A stretch of DNA of 64,000 nucleotides, from the NCBI GenBank assembly GCA_004552965.1, contig SFMU01000004.1, forward strand, positions 1-64,000, written 5' to 3'. The position numbers and the translations under genes were made by a program. The notes beneath the pieces were generated by a model, which saw only the letters and a program-made list of their open reading frames with translations, did no database searches and was not told where the DNA came from. This DNA comes from Bacteroidales bacterium (GTDB lineage: Bacteria; Bacteroidota; Bacteroidia; Bacteroidales; UBA932). Of this stretch, positions 33,498 through 43,299 are shown one piece after another (position 1 is the stretch's first letter; every line of letters starts with the position of its first letter).

Positions 33498-34448
33498 ATG
33501 GTTTCAGAACTGATAGGGAAATACATTTGGCTCATCCAGACGATTTCTTCGTCCGGAGAGAGAGGCCTGTCCCTTGAAGAACTTGCCGAAAGATACGAGC
33601 GCAGATTCGGCCGGACATATTCAAGAAGGACATTCAACAACCACCGCCTGGCGGCGGAGGAAGTCTTCGGAATCGTGATCGAATGCAACCGGAGCACCAA
33701 CCGCTATCATATTCCATACTTCGAAAGCGCCCTTGACGAAAACGACAGCGTCAGATGGCTGATAGACACCTTCACCGTCGGAAACCTGCTCACAATGGGC
33801 AAGGAAAGGCTCTCGGGGAGGGTATCCGTCGAAGATGTGCCTTCCGGGCAGAAATACCTCACCGCCATCATGCAGGCGATGGATGATGGCAGGGAACTCG
33901 AGATCGAATATTCCAAATACCGCTCGGAAAAGTCCGACCTTCTGCACATCCAGCCATTTGCCGTCAAGGAACATGAACGGAGATGGTACCTGGTCGGCTA
34001 CTGCCACGAAAGGGCGAAAGGCAAGAAGGGGAACAACTCAGACCGGGATGCCTGGAGGGTGTACGGGCTGGACAGGATCATCTCGCTCAAGGAGACCGGG
34101 GAGACTTTCCGGCTCCCGAAAGGCTTCGACGTGGACTCGCTTTTCTACCAGAGCTACGGGATATTCTTTCCCCAGAAGGGCCAGAAGGCGGTCACCATCC
34201 GCTTCAGGGCCAGCGTGCGGGAATCGAGCTACCTGAGGGACCTGCCTCTGCACAGGACACAGGAGGAGGAAGGCGCCGACCCGGGCGGAAACGGGAGCAT
34301 ATTCAGAATCAGGGTCATTCCCAATGACAACCTGATCATGGAATTCTGCCGTCACGCCGACGGGCTGGAAGTGCTCGAGCCTCAGCCCATCCGCGATGCG
34401 GTCCACGAGAAACTCAAGAATGCAGCAGGACAATACGAACATCAATGA
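33498..34448 (+). CDS. WYL domain transcriptional regulator
   Basis: 316 aa. The N-terminal winged helix (about 1-70: IGKYIWLIQTISSSG, LSLEELAERYERRF, YSRRTFNNHRLAAEEVFG) is followed by a WYL domain (about 125-215, IEYSKYRS...LHIQPFAVKEHERRWYLVGYC) and a C-terminal WCX extension. WYL domains sense small ligands or nucleic acid and regulate stress, defence or metabolic genes. The start MVSELIGK is preferred to one 75 bp upstream, which would precede the predicted transcription start. The stop overlaps the next gene's ATG, so the regulator and the peptidase are coupled; no defence genes are adjacent. Confidence 0.85.
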   Translation: MVSELIGKYIWLIQTISSSGERGLSLEELAERYERRFGRTYSRRTFNNHRLAAEEVFGIVIECNRSTNRYHIPYFESALDENDSVRWLIDTFTVGNLLTMGKERLSGRVSVEDVPSGQKYLTAIMQAMDDGRELEIEYSKYRSEKSDLLHIQPFAVKEHERRWYLVGYCHERAKGKKGNNSDRDAWRVYGLDRIISLKETGETFRLPKGFDVDSLFYQSYGIFFPQKGQKAVTIRFRASVRESSYLRDLPLHRTQEEEGADPGGNGSIFRIRVIPNDNLIMEFCRHADGLEVLEPQPIRDAVHEKLKNAAGQYEHQ

Positions 34449-36682
34449 ATATGAAAACAACCGCAAAAGTCGCTATGGCGGCAATTATCCTGACTATGAT
34501 CGGATGCAAGTCTAAAGAGGATGCAGGGGCCTACATCGGCCCTTCGGACATCCGGATTGAAAACGGGGTGATGACCCCGGAAACCCTTCTCTCGCTCGGA
34601 CGTATCTCCGATGCGCAACTCTCCCCCGACGGAAGCCGGATTCTCTACGGAGTCAGCTACACCAGCATTGAACAGAACAGAAGCTGCAGGAATCTCTTCC
34701 TATGCAATCCTGACGGCAGCGGGAAGGTCCAGCTGACCCGTTACGGGAAGAGCGTTTCGAATGCGCGCTGGTCAGCGGACGGGAAGAGCATCTTCTTCCT
34801 TCAGGGAGGACAGCTTTACAAGGCTCCCATCAGTGGCAACAGGCTCGGCAAGAAGGTCAAACTGAGTGACGTCCCTTCCGGCATCAGCGAGTTCAAGCTT
34901 TCTCCTGACGAGAGCAACATTCTCTACATCAGCACAATAAAGAACAAGAAGGTCGTTCAGCCGGCCGACACTGATCCGGCCCTCGACAAGGCAAACGCCT
35001 ATGTCACGGAAGACCTGATGTACCGTCACTGGGACCATTGGGTCACCGAAACCCCGCGCAGCTACGTCGCTCCGATGAACGGAGAGACTCTCACCCCTGC
35101 CAATTCGGTGGATCTCCTGGGTGAAGAACCATATGAGCTTCCTACAGAGCCTTTCGGAGGAGCCGAGCAGCTCGACTGGTCACCGGACGGACGTTACATA
35201 GCATATTCATGCAGGAAGCACATGGGCAAGGAATATGCCTTCAGCACCAACTGCGGGATATTCGTCTACGACATCCTCACAGGGCAGACGGTCACCCTCA
35301 AGGGAGACGGAGGATATGACACGGACCCGGTCTGGAGTCCTGACGGAAAGCACATCGCATGGATTTCGATGCGCAGGGACGGCTACGAGGCAGATGCTCA
35401 GAGAATCCTGGTCTGCGATGTCGAAGAAGGCGGCACTGGCGAAGGTCAGGGATTCGGAATAGCCTTCGGCGGAATCCGTGAACTGGCTTCAGGTCTCGAC
35501 CGCGACAAGGCCGGTCTGGTCTGGGATCCTTCGAACTGCTCCCTGGTGTTCAGTTCCCTTGACAACGGTGTACAGAAACTGTTCAGTGTCAGCCTGGAAG
35601 ACCAGCTGAGGCAGCTGACTGCCGACGGTGAGAAGTTCGATTTCTCGAGTCCGTTCGCCATTCAGGCCGACAGCGGGTCGGGTGCAAGGACTCTGCTTGC
35701 CGACAACTGCAGCCTCAACCGTCCGGCCGAACTCATCAGCCTGAGCATAGGAGATGAGGGATTCGCCACCTGGAAGCAGATCACGGATGAGAACGGTCAC
35801 ATCTTCTCCCAGCTGGAAGAGCCGGTTTCCGAAAGCGTCACGGTCAAGACGGTGGACGGAAAGGACATGCAATGCTGGGTCCTCTATCCGCCCGCATTCG
35901 ACTCCACCAAGGTCTATCCGGCCATAGAAATCGTCCTGGGAGGGCCTCAGGGGACCAACAGCCAGGGCTGGAGCTACCGCTGGTGCTACCGTATGATGGC
36001 TCAGCAGGGCTACATCGTGATGATGCCGAACCGCCGTGGCACGACCGCCTTCGGCCAGGAATGGAAGGAGCAGATCAGCGGAGACTACTCCGGTCTGAAC
36101 ATGCAGGACTACCTCAGCGCCGGACGCTGGATCAAGAGCAAGCCTTATGTCGGCACTCTTGCCTGCGTGGGAGCATCCTACGGTGGCTATTCCGCCTACA
36201 TGCTCGAGGGACTGCACGGGGATCTCTACGACTGCTTCATCGCACACGCCGGCATATTCAATGAAAAGCAGATGTGGTACACGACAGAAGAGTCCTGGTT
36301 CGCCAACTGGGACGGTGGCGGACTCACTGAATATGCCTACGAAGAAGGCCGCATGGGTCCTGCCGGTGACGGAATCACCTTCGGAGGAATGCAGCAGGCA
36401 GGAGCTCCGTATGCCTCGACCCCGAAAGCGCAGCACCACTATGCCAGCGACCCTTCATGCAATGTCACCAAATGGCACACACCTATCCTCTGCATCCACG
36501 GAATGATGGATTTCCGCATCCCGTACGAACAGGGCATGGCTGCCTTCAACGCGGCCCAGATGATGGGGGTTCCTTCGCGTCTGGTGATATTCCCGGAGGA
36601 GAACCACTGGATAATCCAGCCTCAGAACGCCCTCTTCTGGCACAGGGAGTTCTTCGGCTGGCTTGAACGCTGGATGAAATAG
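34445..36682 (+). CDS. S9 family dipeptidyl peptidase, DPP5-like
   Basis: 745 aa lipoprotein (lipobox MIGC). Residues of about 45-430 form a beta-propeller with repeated D/P-D-G-S/K signatures (LSPDGSRILYG, WSADGKSIFFL, WSPDGRYIAYS, WSPDGKHIAWI). The C-terminal alpha/beta hydrolase has the triad in GASYGGYS (Ser about 578), GMMDFRIPYEQG (Asp about 689) and EENHWI (His about 721). The layout fits DPP5 and prolyl-oligopeptidase relatives that release dipeptides for asaccharolytic growth. It is expected at the periplasmic face of a membrane. ATGA overlap with the WYL regulator. Confidence 0.88.
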   Translation: MNMKTTAKVAMAAIILTMIGCKSKEDAGAYIGPSDIRIENGVMTPETLLSLGRISDAQLSPDGSRILYGVSYTSIEQNRSCRNLFLCNPDGSGKVQLTRYGKSVSNARWSADGKSIFFLQGGQLYKAPISGNRLGKKVKLSDVPSGISEFKLSPDESNILYISTIKNKKVVQPADTDPALDKANAYVTEDLMYRHWDHWVTETPRSYVAPMNGETLTPANSVDLLGEEPYELPTEPFGGAEQLDWSPDGRYIAYSCRKHMGKEYAFSTNCGIFVYDILTGQTVTLKGDGGYDTDPVWSPDGKHIAWISMRRDGYEADAQRILVCDVEEGGTGEGQGFGIAFGGIRELASGLDRDKAGLVWDPSNCSLVFSSLDNGVQKLFSVSLEDQLRQLTADGEKFDFSSPFAIQADSGSGARTLLADNCSLNRPAELISLSIGDEGFATWKQITDENGHIFSQLEEPVSESVTVKTVDGKDMQCWVLYPPAFDSTKVYPAIEIVLGGPQGTNSQGWSYRWCYRMMAQQGYIVMMPNRRGTTAFGQEWKEQISGDYSGLNMQDYLSAGRWIKSKPYVGTLACVGASYGGYSAYMLEGLHGDLYDCFIAHAGIFNEKQMWYTTEESWFANWDGGGLTEYAYEEGRMGPAGDGITFGGMQQAGAPYASTPKAQHHYASDPSCNVTKWHTPILCIHGMMDFRIPYEQGMAAFNAAQMMGVPSRLVIFPEENHWIIQPQNALFWHREFFGWLERWMK

Positions 36683-36687
36683 GCTTT

Positions 36688-38421
36688 CTACCTGTTGAAT
36701 CCCTTGTCTGTCAGGAATTCCCAGATCCTGTCGAGCCAGGTGTAACTGCCGGTTCCCGGAGAAGCGGAACGCTGGAAACAATGATCGCGGGTGGCGAGAG
36801 TGTGGAGTTCGCTCTGTATTCCCATCGCCCGCATCTTTTCCCATGTCTTGACCGAATTCATCGCGGCCCATCCGTCAGAATCCCCATGGATGAAGAGCAT
36901 CGGGGCAGTGTCGAGGTCGAATGAGAACTCAGGAGCGAGCACTGCATCATCCTCATTGCCTTTCTGCAGGTTCGGAGCCTCAAGACCATCGGTAAGGGCA
37001 TAGGCTGGATATATTCCTATTCCCCACTGTACCTTGCAGGAAATGTTGTCGATGTCGTCGATAGGGTAATATGACCTGTGCCTTGAAGAAGTGACTCCCA
37101 TGAGGGTAAGATGACCTCCGGCCGAGCTTCCCATTATGCCGATCCTGTCCGGATCCAGTCCCCTCGATGCGGCTTCGCTGCGGACGAGGCGGATGGTCCT
37201 CTGAAGGTCCTGCCATGCGCAGGTGTGCTTTGAAAGACCGACAGGGCGCGGTGAACGGTACTTGAGGGTCACCACTGTCATGCCGAGAGAATTCAGATAG
37301 CGGCGTGCCGGCGCCACCTCGAAACCATCCGGGTCATTGCCTTCATAGGAGCCTCCGGAATAGATGATCTGGATTGCATCGGTCTTTTTCACGGCAGGAA
37401 TATGCCATTCGATGTAAGGGTGGCACAGATGTTCCTGATTGTCCGGCATCTGTCCCTCCGGCCAGACATCCTCCCTGATCACCTCGCTGCGGGCGGAGTT
37501 GTCCGGGAAGCGTTCCATCAGGCTGACCTCCGGAGCAGGTTCAGAAACGAAACCCATCTGATTCATGAACTCGATTGCCCTTCCGAAGCCGAAGGCACCG
37601 TGAGGCCTGTCCGGGAAGAGATGCACTTCCGCCGGTATGTTCATCCTTCTGAGCTGCCTGTAGACCAGGGTAGAAGCATTCGGGGTGTAGATGTCATTGC
37701 CACCGTGGAGAAGGCACATCGGGCAGGTCTTTCCGTCGAACTTGAAGACGGAGCTGAGCTTCACGTCAGGACCGTAGCCCTCGCGGGTCGCAGGGGTTCC
37801 GAGTTCACCGTCCGTGGTTGAATATGCCGGGGCATTCACAATCGCCCAGTTGATGTGGCAAGGAATGTCATCAAGGGCATCTACCTTCTCATAGGCAGGA
37901 GTCTGCGAACTGGTTGCGAGCAGAAGGGCAAGATGCGAACCGGCAGACATCGAGACCGTGCCTATCTTTTCCGGATCGAAGCCCCTCTTTTCAGCCTCGC
38001 TTCTGACCATCCTCACAGCCCTCTGGCCATCCTCCCAGGCCGACTGGTAGATCGGAAGTCCTTCAGGACGAGGAGTCCTGTAGACGAACTTGACGCACTG
38101 GTAGCCCTGGGCGGTGAGTTCCTTGTGCCAGAATTCCACAAGATCGACATCGCAGCAGGAATAATAGCCTCCTCCGGAAATCAGGATCATGCAGGCTCCG
38201 TTGCGTACATCCGCCGATGGAGCATCGTACCATTCGAGATAGGCTACGCGGTTTTTCTTCGGATTGAAGCCTTCCCTGGCAACTTCATCTGTCATTGCGG
38301 CAATCTGTCCTTCCTGTGGATGAGGCATCTTTCCCTTTGGCCAGATGGTCTCACGTTCTACGGCTGAAGTGGAGCAGATCATGAGAACCATGACGCCCAG
38401 TAATGCCAATACCTTTTTCAT
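36688..38421 (-). CDS. Tandem alpha/beta hydrolase (two esterase domains)
   Basis: 577 aa with a signal peptide ending near CSTSA. Two homologous BD-FAE/acetyl-xylan-esterase-like halves are fused head to tail: each starts with a W-P-x-G-x-MP motif (ETIWPKGKMPHPQE; EDVWPEGQMPDNQE), then an oxyanion SGG segment (LISGGGYYSC; IYSGGSYEGN), FVYRTPRPEGL or LKYRSPRPVGL, a nucleophile elbow (SMSAGSH near 157; GSSAGGH near 433) and an acid-His region (HGGNDIYTP...PHGAFG; HGDSDGWAA...RDHCF). Both halves look catalytically complete. Likely a periplasmic carbohydrate esterase; the substrate is unknown. Confidence 0.82.
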   Translation of the reverse strand: MKKVLALLGVMVLMICSTSAVERETIWPKGKMPHPQEGQIAAMTDEVAREGFNPKKNRVAYLEWYDAPSADVRNGACMILISGGGYYSCCDVDLVEFWHKELTAQGYQCVKFVYRTPRPEGLPIYQSAWEDGQRAVRMVRSEAEKRGFDPEKIGTVSMSAGSHLALLLATSSQTPAYEKVDALDDIPCHINWAIVNAPAYSTTDGELGTPATREGYGPDVKLSSVFKFDGKTCPMCLLHGGNDIYTPNASTLVYRQLRRMNIPAEVHLFPDRPHGAFGFGRAIEFMNQMGFVSEPAPEVSLMERFPDNSARSEVIREDVWPEGQMPDNQEHLCHPYIEWHIPAVKKTDAIQIIYSGGSYEGNDPDGFEVAPARRYLNSLGMTVVTLKYRSPRPVGLSKHTCAWQDLQRTIRLVRSEAASRGLDPDRIGIMGSSAGGHLTLMGVTSSRHRSYYPIDDIDNISCKVQWGIGIYPAYALTDGLEAPNLQKGNEDDAVLAPEFSFDLDTAPMLFIHGDSDGWAAMNSVKTWEKMRAMGIQSELHTLATRDHCFQRSASPGTGSYTWLDRIWEFLTDKGFNR

Positions 38422-38482
38422 CTTGATCGGTGTTATTGATTGATAAGTGGTTACAAGAAAGGGGCTGGCCTTTCTTAAAGAG

Positions 38483-38554
38483 TACCCCCGTTGGGAATCG
38501 AACCCAAACCTTCGGAACCGGAATCCGATATTCTATCCGTTAGACTACAGGGGC
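38483..38554 (-). tRNA. tRNA-Arg(CCG)
   Basis: On the minus strand a 72-nt cloverleaf opens GCCCCTG and ends with the T arm GGGTTCGATTCCC and acceptor CGGGGGT plus A73. The acceptor pairs fully (G1-U72). The anticodon arm TCGGA/TCCGA encloses TTCCGGT, giving anticodon CCG for the Arg codon CGG. CCA is not encoded. Confidence 0.9.
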
Positions 38555-38620
38555 ATACACAAAATTACAAAAAAGAGCACTTATCGCAATCCAATTGTTC
38601 AATTTTTTGCAAGATTTTTG

Positions 38621-38628
38621 TAATTTTG
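38621..38628 (+). promoter_or_regulatory. Candidate -7 box of fabD
   Basis: TAATTTTG, 29 bp before the fabD start, in an A+T-rich stretch. The nearest upstream TTG (38595-38597) is 23 bases away, slightly too far. Confidence 0.4.
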
Positions 38629-38657
38629 AATGCTTTATACCATAATTATTAATAGAA

Positions 38658-39551
38658 ATGAAGAAAGCATTCATATTCCCCGGTCAGGGATCCCAGTTCC
38701 CGGGCATGGCAAAAGAGCTGTATGACAGCAATCAGAAAGCCAAGGAACTGCTCGAGAAAGCCAATGAAATTCTCGGCTTCAGAATAACTGACATAATGTT
38801 CGAAGGCACACCAGAGGACCTCAAGGCCACAAAGGTGACACAACCCGCCATATTCCTGCATTCAGTCGTTCTTGCAAAGTGTATCGAAGACTTTGCCCCG
38901 GACATGGTCGCAGGCCACTCTCTCGGAGAGTTCTCCGCTCTTGCCGCTGCAGGAGCGATCGGCTTCGAGGATGCACTCAGACTCGTGTCCCTCCGTGCAA
39001 CCCAGATGCAGGCCTGCTGCGAAAAGGTTCCGGGGATGATGGCTGCAATCATCGGCCTGTCCAATGAAAAAGTCGAGGAAATCTGCGCCTCCTGCGAAGG
39101 GATCGTCCTGGCTGCCAATTACAACAGTGACGGGCAGGTGGTCATCTCCGGTGAAAAGGAGGCAGTCGGCCAGGCCTGCGCGAAAGCCAAGGAAGAAGGA
39201 GCGAAAAGAGCCCTCCCTCTGGCTGTCAGCGGAGCCTTCCACTCCCCTCTCATGGAGCCGGCCCGCATCGAGCTCGGAAAGGCCATCGAACAGACTCCGA
39301 TGTCCGCTCCGGTCTGCCCGGTCTACCAGAATGTGACTGCCCTCCCGACAAGCGACCCGGCAGTCATCAAGGAGAATCTCCTCGCCCAGCTGACTTCCCC
39401 GGTGAAATGGACCCAATCGGTCAGGAACATGCTCTCCGACGGAGCCCTCAGCTTCACGGAAGTCGGTCCGGGAGCCGTGCTCCAGGGCCTCGTGAAAAGG
39501 ATTGCCGGACCGGTCGAAGGGCTGGAAATCAAAGGCTTGACAACGCTATAA
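38658..39551 (+). CDS. fabD: Malonyl-CoA:ACP transacylase
   Basis: 297 aa. It loads malonyl groups onto acyl carrier protein for fatty acid elongation. IFPGQGSQFPGM opens the protein, the nucleophile lies in VAGHSLGEFSAL (Ser near residue 91), the conserved Arg in SLRATQMQ, and the catalytic His in SGAFHSPLM. EVGPGAVLQGLVKR closes the fold. Length is typical. It is followed by PFOR about 100 bp downstream. Confidence 0.95.
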   Translation: MKKAFIFPGQGSQFPGMAKELYDSNQKAKELLEKANEILGFRITDIMFEGTPEDLKATKVTQPAIFLHSVVLAKCIEDFAPDMVAGHSLGEFSALAAAGAIGFEDALRLVSLRATQMQACCEKVPGMMAAIIGLSNEKVEEICASCEGIVLAANYNSDGQVVISGEKEAVGQACAKAKEEGAKRALPLAVSGAFHSPLMEPARIELGKAIEQTPMSAPVCPVYQNVTALPTSDPAVIKENLLAQLTSPVKWTQSVRNMLSDGALSFTEVGPGAVLQGLVKRIAGPVEGLEIKGLTTL

Positions 39552-39654
39552 TCTTTAAGTAATATGAAAAAAATAAGTTGCGTCAGATTTGAATTGGATT
39601 TTCGAGGTCAGATTTTCACCCGAAGAAGGTCGTGAGCGGTAAGCCAAACGTCCG

Positions 39655-42600
39655 GTGGTAGCTAACATCGCATACCTGTTCAGCGAGCACGCAGCCATCT
39701 ACCCTATCACGCCGTCATCTCCGATGGCAGAAAATATCGACGAATGGGCCGCTCACGGCAAGAAGAACCTCTGGGGCGAGACCGTAAAGGTCACGGAACT
39801 CCAGAGCGAAGGCGGTGCCTCGGGAACCGTACACGGATCCCTTCAGGCAGGTGCGCTCACCACGACTTATACCGCATCCCAGGGTCTTCTGCTGATGATT
39901 CCGAACATGTACAAGATTGCCGGAGAGATGCTTCCTGCTGTCTTCCATGTTTCAGCACGAACCCTTGCCTCCCATGCACTCTCCATATTCGGAGACCATC
40001 AGGATGTCATGGCCTGCCGCCAGACAGGCTTCGCGCTCCTCGCTTCGGGTTCCGTCCAGGAGGCTCAGGACCTTGCGGCAGTGGCACATCTTTCCGCCAT
40101 CAAGTCCAGCATTCCATTCCTCCATTTCTTTGACGGATTCCGTACTTCCCACGAGATACAGAAGATCGAAGCCCTCGACGAGGAAGACCTGAAGAAGATG
40201 GTCAGCAAGAAGTCCATCCAGAACTTCAAGGCAAGAGCCCTCAATCCTGACACCCCTGTCACAAGAGGAACCGCACAGAACGGTGACGTGTTCTTCCAGG
40301 CTGTCGAGTCGAGGAACCAGTTCTACGACGCCGTGCCTGACGTCGTGGCACGATATATGGGCGAAATCAGCGAACTGACCGGAAGGCAGTACCGTCCGTT
40401 CTCCTACTATGGTTCTCCGGATGCAGAGAACATCATCGTCGCGATGGGTTCTGTCACGGAAACAATCAAGGAGACCATCGATTACCTCGAAAAGAAGGGC
40501 AGGAAGTATGGTCTCGTGACCGTCCATCTCTACCGTCCGTTCTCAGAGAAATACTTCCTCAAGGCACTTCCGAAGCATGTCAAGAAGATTGCCGTCCTCG
40601 ACAGGACAAAGGAACCGGGAGCCCTCGGCGAACCTCTCTACCTTGACGTCAAGGCCCTCTTCCAGGGTAAGGAACAGTCCCCGATCGTGGTCGGCGGCCG
40701 CTACGGACTTTCTTCAAAGGACACCACCCCTTCACAGATTGTCGCAGTCTTCGACAACCTCGAGCAGAAGGAGCCTAAGACCGACTTCACAATCGGTATC
40801 GTCGATGACGTGACCTTCAAGTCCCTGCCTATCAGGAACGAGATCTCCATTGTCAAGCCGGGCACGACCGAGTGCAAGTTCTACGGTCTCGGTTCAGACG
40901 GAACCGTCGGTGCCAACAAGAACACAATCAAGATCATCGGAGGACACACCGACCTTTATTGCCAGGCCTATTTCGACTATGATTCCAAGAAGTCCGGCGG
41001 TTACACCTGTTCACACCTCAGGTTCGGTTCCGCGCCGATCAAGGCTCCGTACCTTGTTTCGACTCCTGACTTCGTGGCCTGCCATGTGACTTCATACCTC
41101 AGGAAGTACGATGTGCTCAAGGGCATCAAGACAGGCGGCACCCTCCTCCTGAACAGCATCTGGAGCGAAGAGGAGACCATCGAAAGGATTCCGGACTACT
41201 GCAAGTCAGTGATTGCCAAGAAGAAGATCAGGCTCTTCATCATCAATGCGACCAAGATTGCCGCTGAGATCGGTCTCGGCAACAGGACCAACACGATTCT
41301 CCAGTCCGCCTTCTTCAAGATTACCGGCATCATCCCTTACGAGGACGCCGTCAAGTACATGAAGGACGCCATCGTCAAGAGCTACGGCAAGAAGGGCGAA
41401 GACGTCGTCAACAAGAACTTCGCAGCAGTTGAACGTGGTGGTGAATATGTCGAAGTCACCATTCCGGAGAGCTGGTCAGGCATCTCCGCCAAGTTCGAGA
41501 CTCCGGGCAAGAACCGCCTGGCTCCGAGCTTCGTGAAGGATGTGGCCGATATAGTCAACGCCCAGTGCGGCGACTCGCTTCCTGTCAGCGCATTCATGGA
41601 ATATGCCGACGGAACGATGCCGGCCGGCACCTCGGCCTTCGAAAAGCGTGGAGTTGCCGTCAATGTTCCAGAGTGGAATCCGGAGAAGTGTATCCAGTGC
41701 AACACCTGCTCCTTCGTCTGTCCTCACGCTGCGATCCGTCCGTTCCTCCTCACCGGAGAAGAGGCCGCAGCTGCTCCTGGCACAGTCAAGACCGCCCAGG
41801 GCAAGGCCGTCCTCAAGGACTACAGATTCGCAATCTCCATCTCCGTGGACGACTGTACCGGTTGCGGAAACTGCGTGGATGTCTGTCTCGCAAAGGACAA
41901 GGCCCTTTCAATGGTTCCTTACCAGAGCCAGGTCAGCGAGCAGGCCAATTTCGACTACCTCAACAGCAAGATAGGCTACAAGCAGGTTGTGGACAAGAAG
42001 TCCAACCTGAAGAACTCCCAGTTCGCGCAGCCTCTCTTCGAATATTCAGGAGCCTGCGCCGGTTGCGGCGAGACCCCTTACATCAAGAACATCACCCAGC
42101 TCTTCGGTGACCACATGATGATCGCCAACGCTACCGGCTGTTCTTCGATCTACGGAGCATCCTTCCCGGCTTCACCTTACTGCACCGATGCCAACGGTCA
42201 TGGTCCGGCCTGGGCTAATTCACTGTTCGAGGACTTCTGCGAATTCGGACTCGGAATGAAACTCGGTTCCGACCGCGTCCGTGAGACCGTCGCATCCCTC
42301 ATGACCCAGGGTCTGTCCTGCAGCTGCTGCTCGGATGAGATCAAGGCCCTCTTCCAGAAGTGGCTCGACAACCGCAACGACGCGGCTGCGACAAGGGAGG
42401 TTGCCGACAAGCTCGTTCCTCTGATGAAGGAATGCAGCTGCGACATCTGCTCCAAGCTTCTGGATCTGAAGAGCTATCTCCCTGCCAGGAGTCAGTGGAT
42501 CATCGGCGGAGACGGTGCCAGCTACGACATCGGCTACGGCGGACTTGACCATGTCATCGCATCCGGAGAGAATGTGAATATCCTGGTGCTCGACACCGAG

Positions 42601-43137
42601 GTTTATTCCAACACCGGTGGCCAGTCATCAAAGGCAACTCCTGCCGGCGCAATCGCCAAGTTTGCCGCAAGCGGCAAGAAGATCCGCAAGAAGGACCTTG
42701 GAATGATGGCGATAAGCTACGGCTATGTCTATGTCGCACAGGTAGCCATGGGAGCAAGCCCGGCACAGTACCTCAACGCCATAAAGGAGGCCGAGGCCTA
42801 CGACGGACCATCCCTCGTCATCGCCTACGCGCCTTGTATCAACCATGGTCTGAAAGCCGGAATGGGTCTGAGCCAAAAGGAAGAGAAACTTGCCGTAGAA
42901 TGCGGTTACTGGCATCTCTACAGGTACAATCCTGCACTTGAAGGCACAGACAAGAATCCGTTCTCCCTCGACTCCAAGGAGCCTGACTGGAGCAAGTTCC
43001 AGGACTTCCTCAAGGGTGAGGTCAGATTCTCATCCCTTGTAAAGCTCTTCCCTGACAAGGCCAAGGAGCTTCTGGAGCTGACCGAGGAATTTGCAAAGGT
43101 CCGCTACAGCAACTACGCCCGCCTCGCCGGCAAGTAG
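39655..43137 (+). CDS. nifJ: Pyruvate:ferredoxin oxidoreductase, abnormal 5' end
   Basis: About 1160 aa homodimeric PFOR that oxidises pyruvate to acetyl-CoA and reduces ferredoxin. Domains in order: pyrimidine-binding domain (AIYPITPSSPMAENIDEW), transketolase C-like domain II, EKR region, a 2[4Fe-4S] insert (CIQCNTCSFVCP near 680; CTGCGNCVDVC near 735) and the C-terminal TPP domain (GCGETPYIKN, GDGASYDIGYGG, NTGGQSSKATP). Normal PFORs begin about 15-20 residues earlier with a K-K-x-I-T-x-D-G-N stretch. That is absent here: an in-frame TAA lies at 39640-39642, and the first usable start is GTG 39655 or ATG 39724. The rest is intact. Confidence 0.85.
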   Translation: MVANIAYLFSEHAAIYPITPSSPMAENIDEWAAHGKKNLWGETVKVTELQSEGGASGTVHGSLQAGALTTTYTASQGLLLMIPNMYKIAGEMLPAVFHVSARTLASHALSIFGDHQDVMACRQTGFALLASGSVQEAQDLAAVAHLSAIKSSIPFLHFFDGFRTSHEIQKIEALDEEDLKKMVSKKSIQNFKARALNPDTPVTRGTAQNGDVFFQAVESRNQFYDAVPDVVARYMGEISELTGRQYRPFSYYGSPDAENIIVAMGSVTETIKETIDYLEKKGRKYGLVTVHLYRPFSEKYFLKALPKHVKKIAVLDRTKEPGALGEPLYLDVKALFQGKEQSPIVVGGRYGLSSKDTTPSQIVAVFDNLEQKEPKTDFTIGIVDDVTFKSLPIRNEISIVKPGTTECKFYGLGSDGTVGANKNTIKIIGGHTDLYCQAYFDYDSKKSGGYTCSHLRFGSAPIKAPYLVSTPDFVACHVTSYLRKYDVLKGIKTGGTLLLNSIWSEEETIERIPDYCKSVIAKKKIRLFIINATKIAAEIGLGNRTNTILQSAFFKITGIIPYEDAVKYMKDAIVKSYGKKGEDVVNKNFAAVERGGEYVEVTIPESWSGISAKFETPGKNRLAPSFVKDVADIVNAQCGDSLPVSAFMEYADGTMPAGTSAFEKRGVAVNVPEWNPEKCIQCNTCSFVCPHAAIRPFLLTGEEAAAAPGTVKTAQGKAVLKDYRFAISISVDDCTGCGNCVDVCLAKDKALSMVPYQSQVSEQANFDYLNSKIGYKQVVDKKSNLKNSQFAQPLFEYSGACAGCGETPYIKNITQLFGDHMMIANATGCSSIYGASFPASPYCTDANGHGPAWANSLFEDFCEFGLGMKLGSDRVRETVASLMTQGLSCSCCSDEIKALFQKWLDNRNDAAATREVADKLVPLMKECSCDICSKLLDLKSYLPARSQWIIGGDGASYDIGYGGLDHVIASGENVNILVLDTEVYSNTGGQSSKATPAGAIAKFAASGKKIRKKDLGMMAISYGYVYVAQVAMGASPAQYLNAIKEAEAYDGPSLVIAYAPCINHGLKAGMGLSQKEEKLAVECGYWHLYRYNPALEGTDKNPFSLDSKEPDWSKFQDFLKGEVRFSSLVKLFPDKAKELLELTEEFAKVRYSNYARLAGK

Positions 43138-43165
43138 TCCGGAAGGAAACGGACAACCATACAGG

Positions 43166-43217
43166 GAGGATGACCCGCAAAGTCCTGATGGACTTGAGGT
43201 CATCCTCTTTCTTTTTC
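43166..43217 (+). terminator. Terminator after PFOR
   Basis: gaggatgacc (43166-43175) pairs with ggtcatcctc (43198-43207); an inner aagtcc/ggactt stem fills the loop and a T-rich run follows. Confidence 0.85.
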
Positions 43218-43238
43218 GCGAGATTCCGGGCCTGCGAT

Positions 43239-43270
43239 TTTGGCTTTTAATTAATTTGTTGCGAACTTTG
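43239..43270 (+). promoter_or_regulatory. Promoter of the PHP-eptA-lipid kinase operon
   Basis: TTTG at 43239-43242 and GAACTTTG at 43263-43270, 20 bases apart. The -7 element lacks the initial TA, so it may be weak or regulated. Confidence 0.5.
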
Positions 43271-43299
43271 CACAATAATAGAGCCCAAGAGTTTCCATC

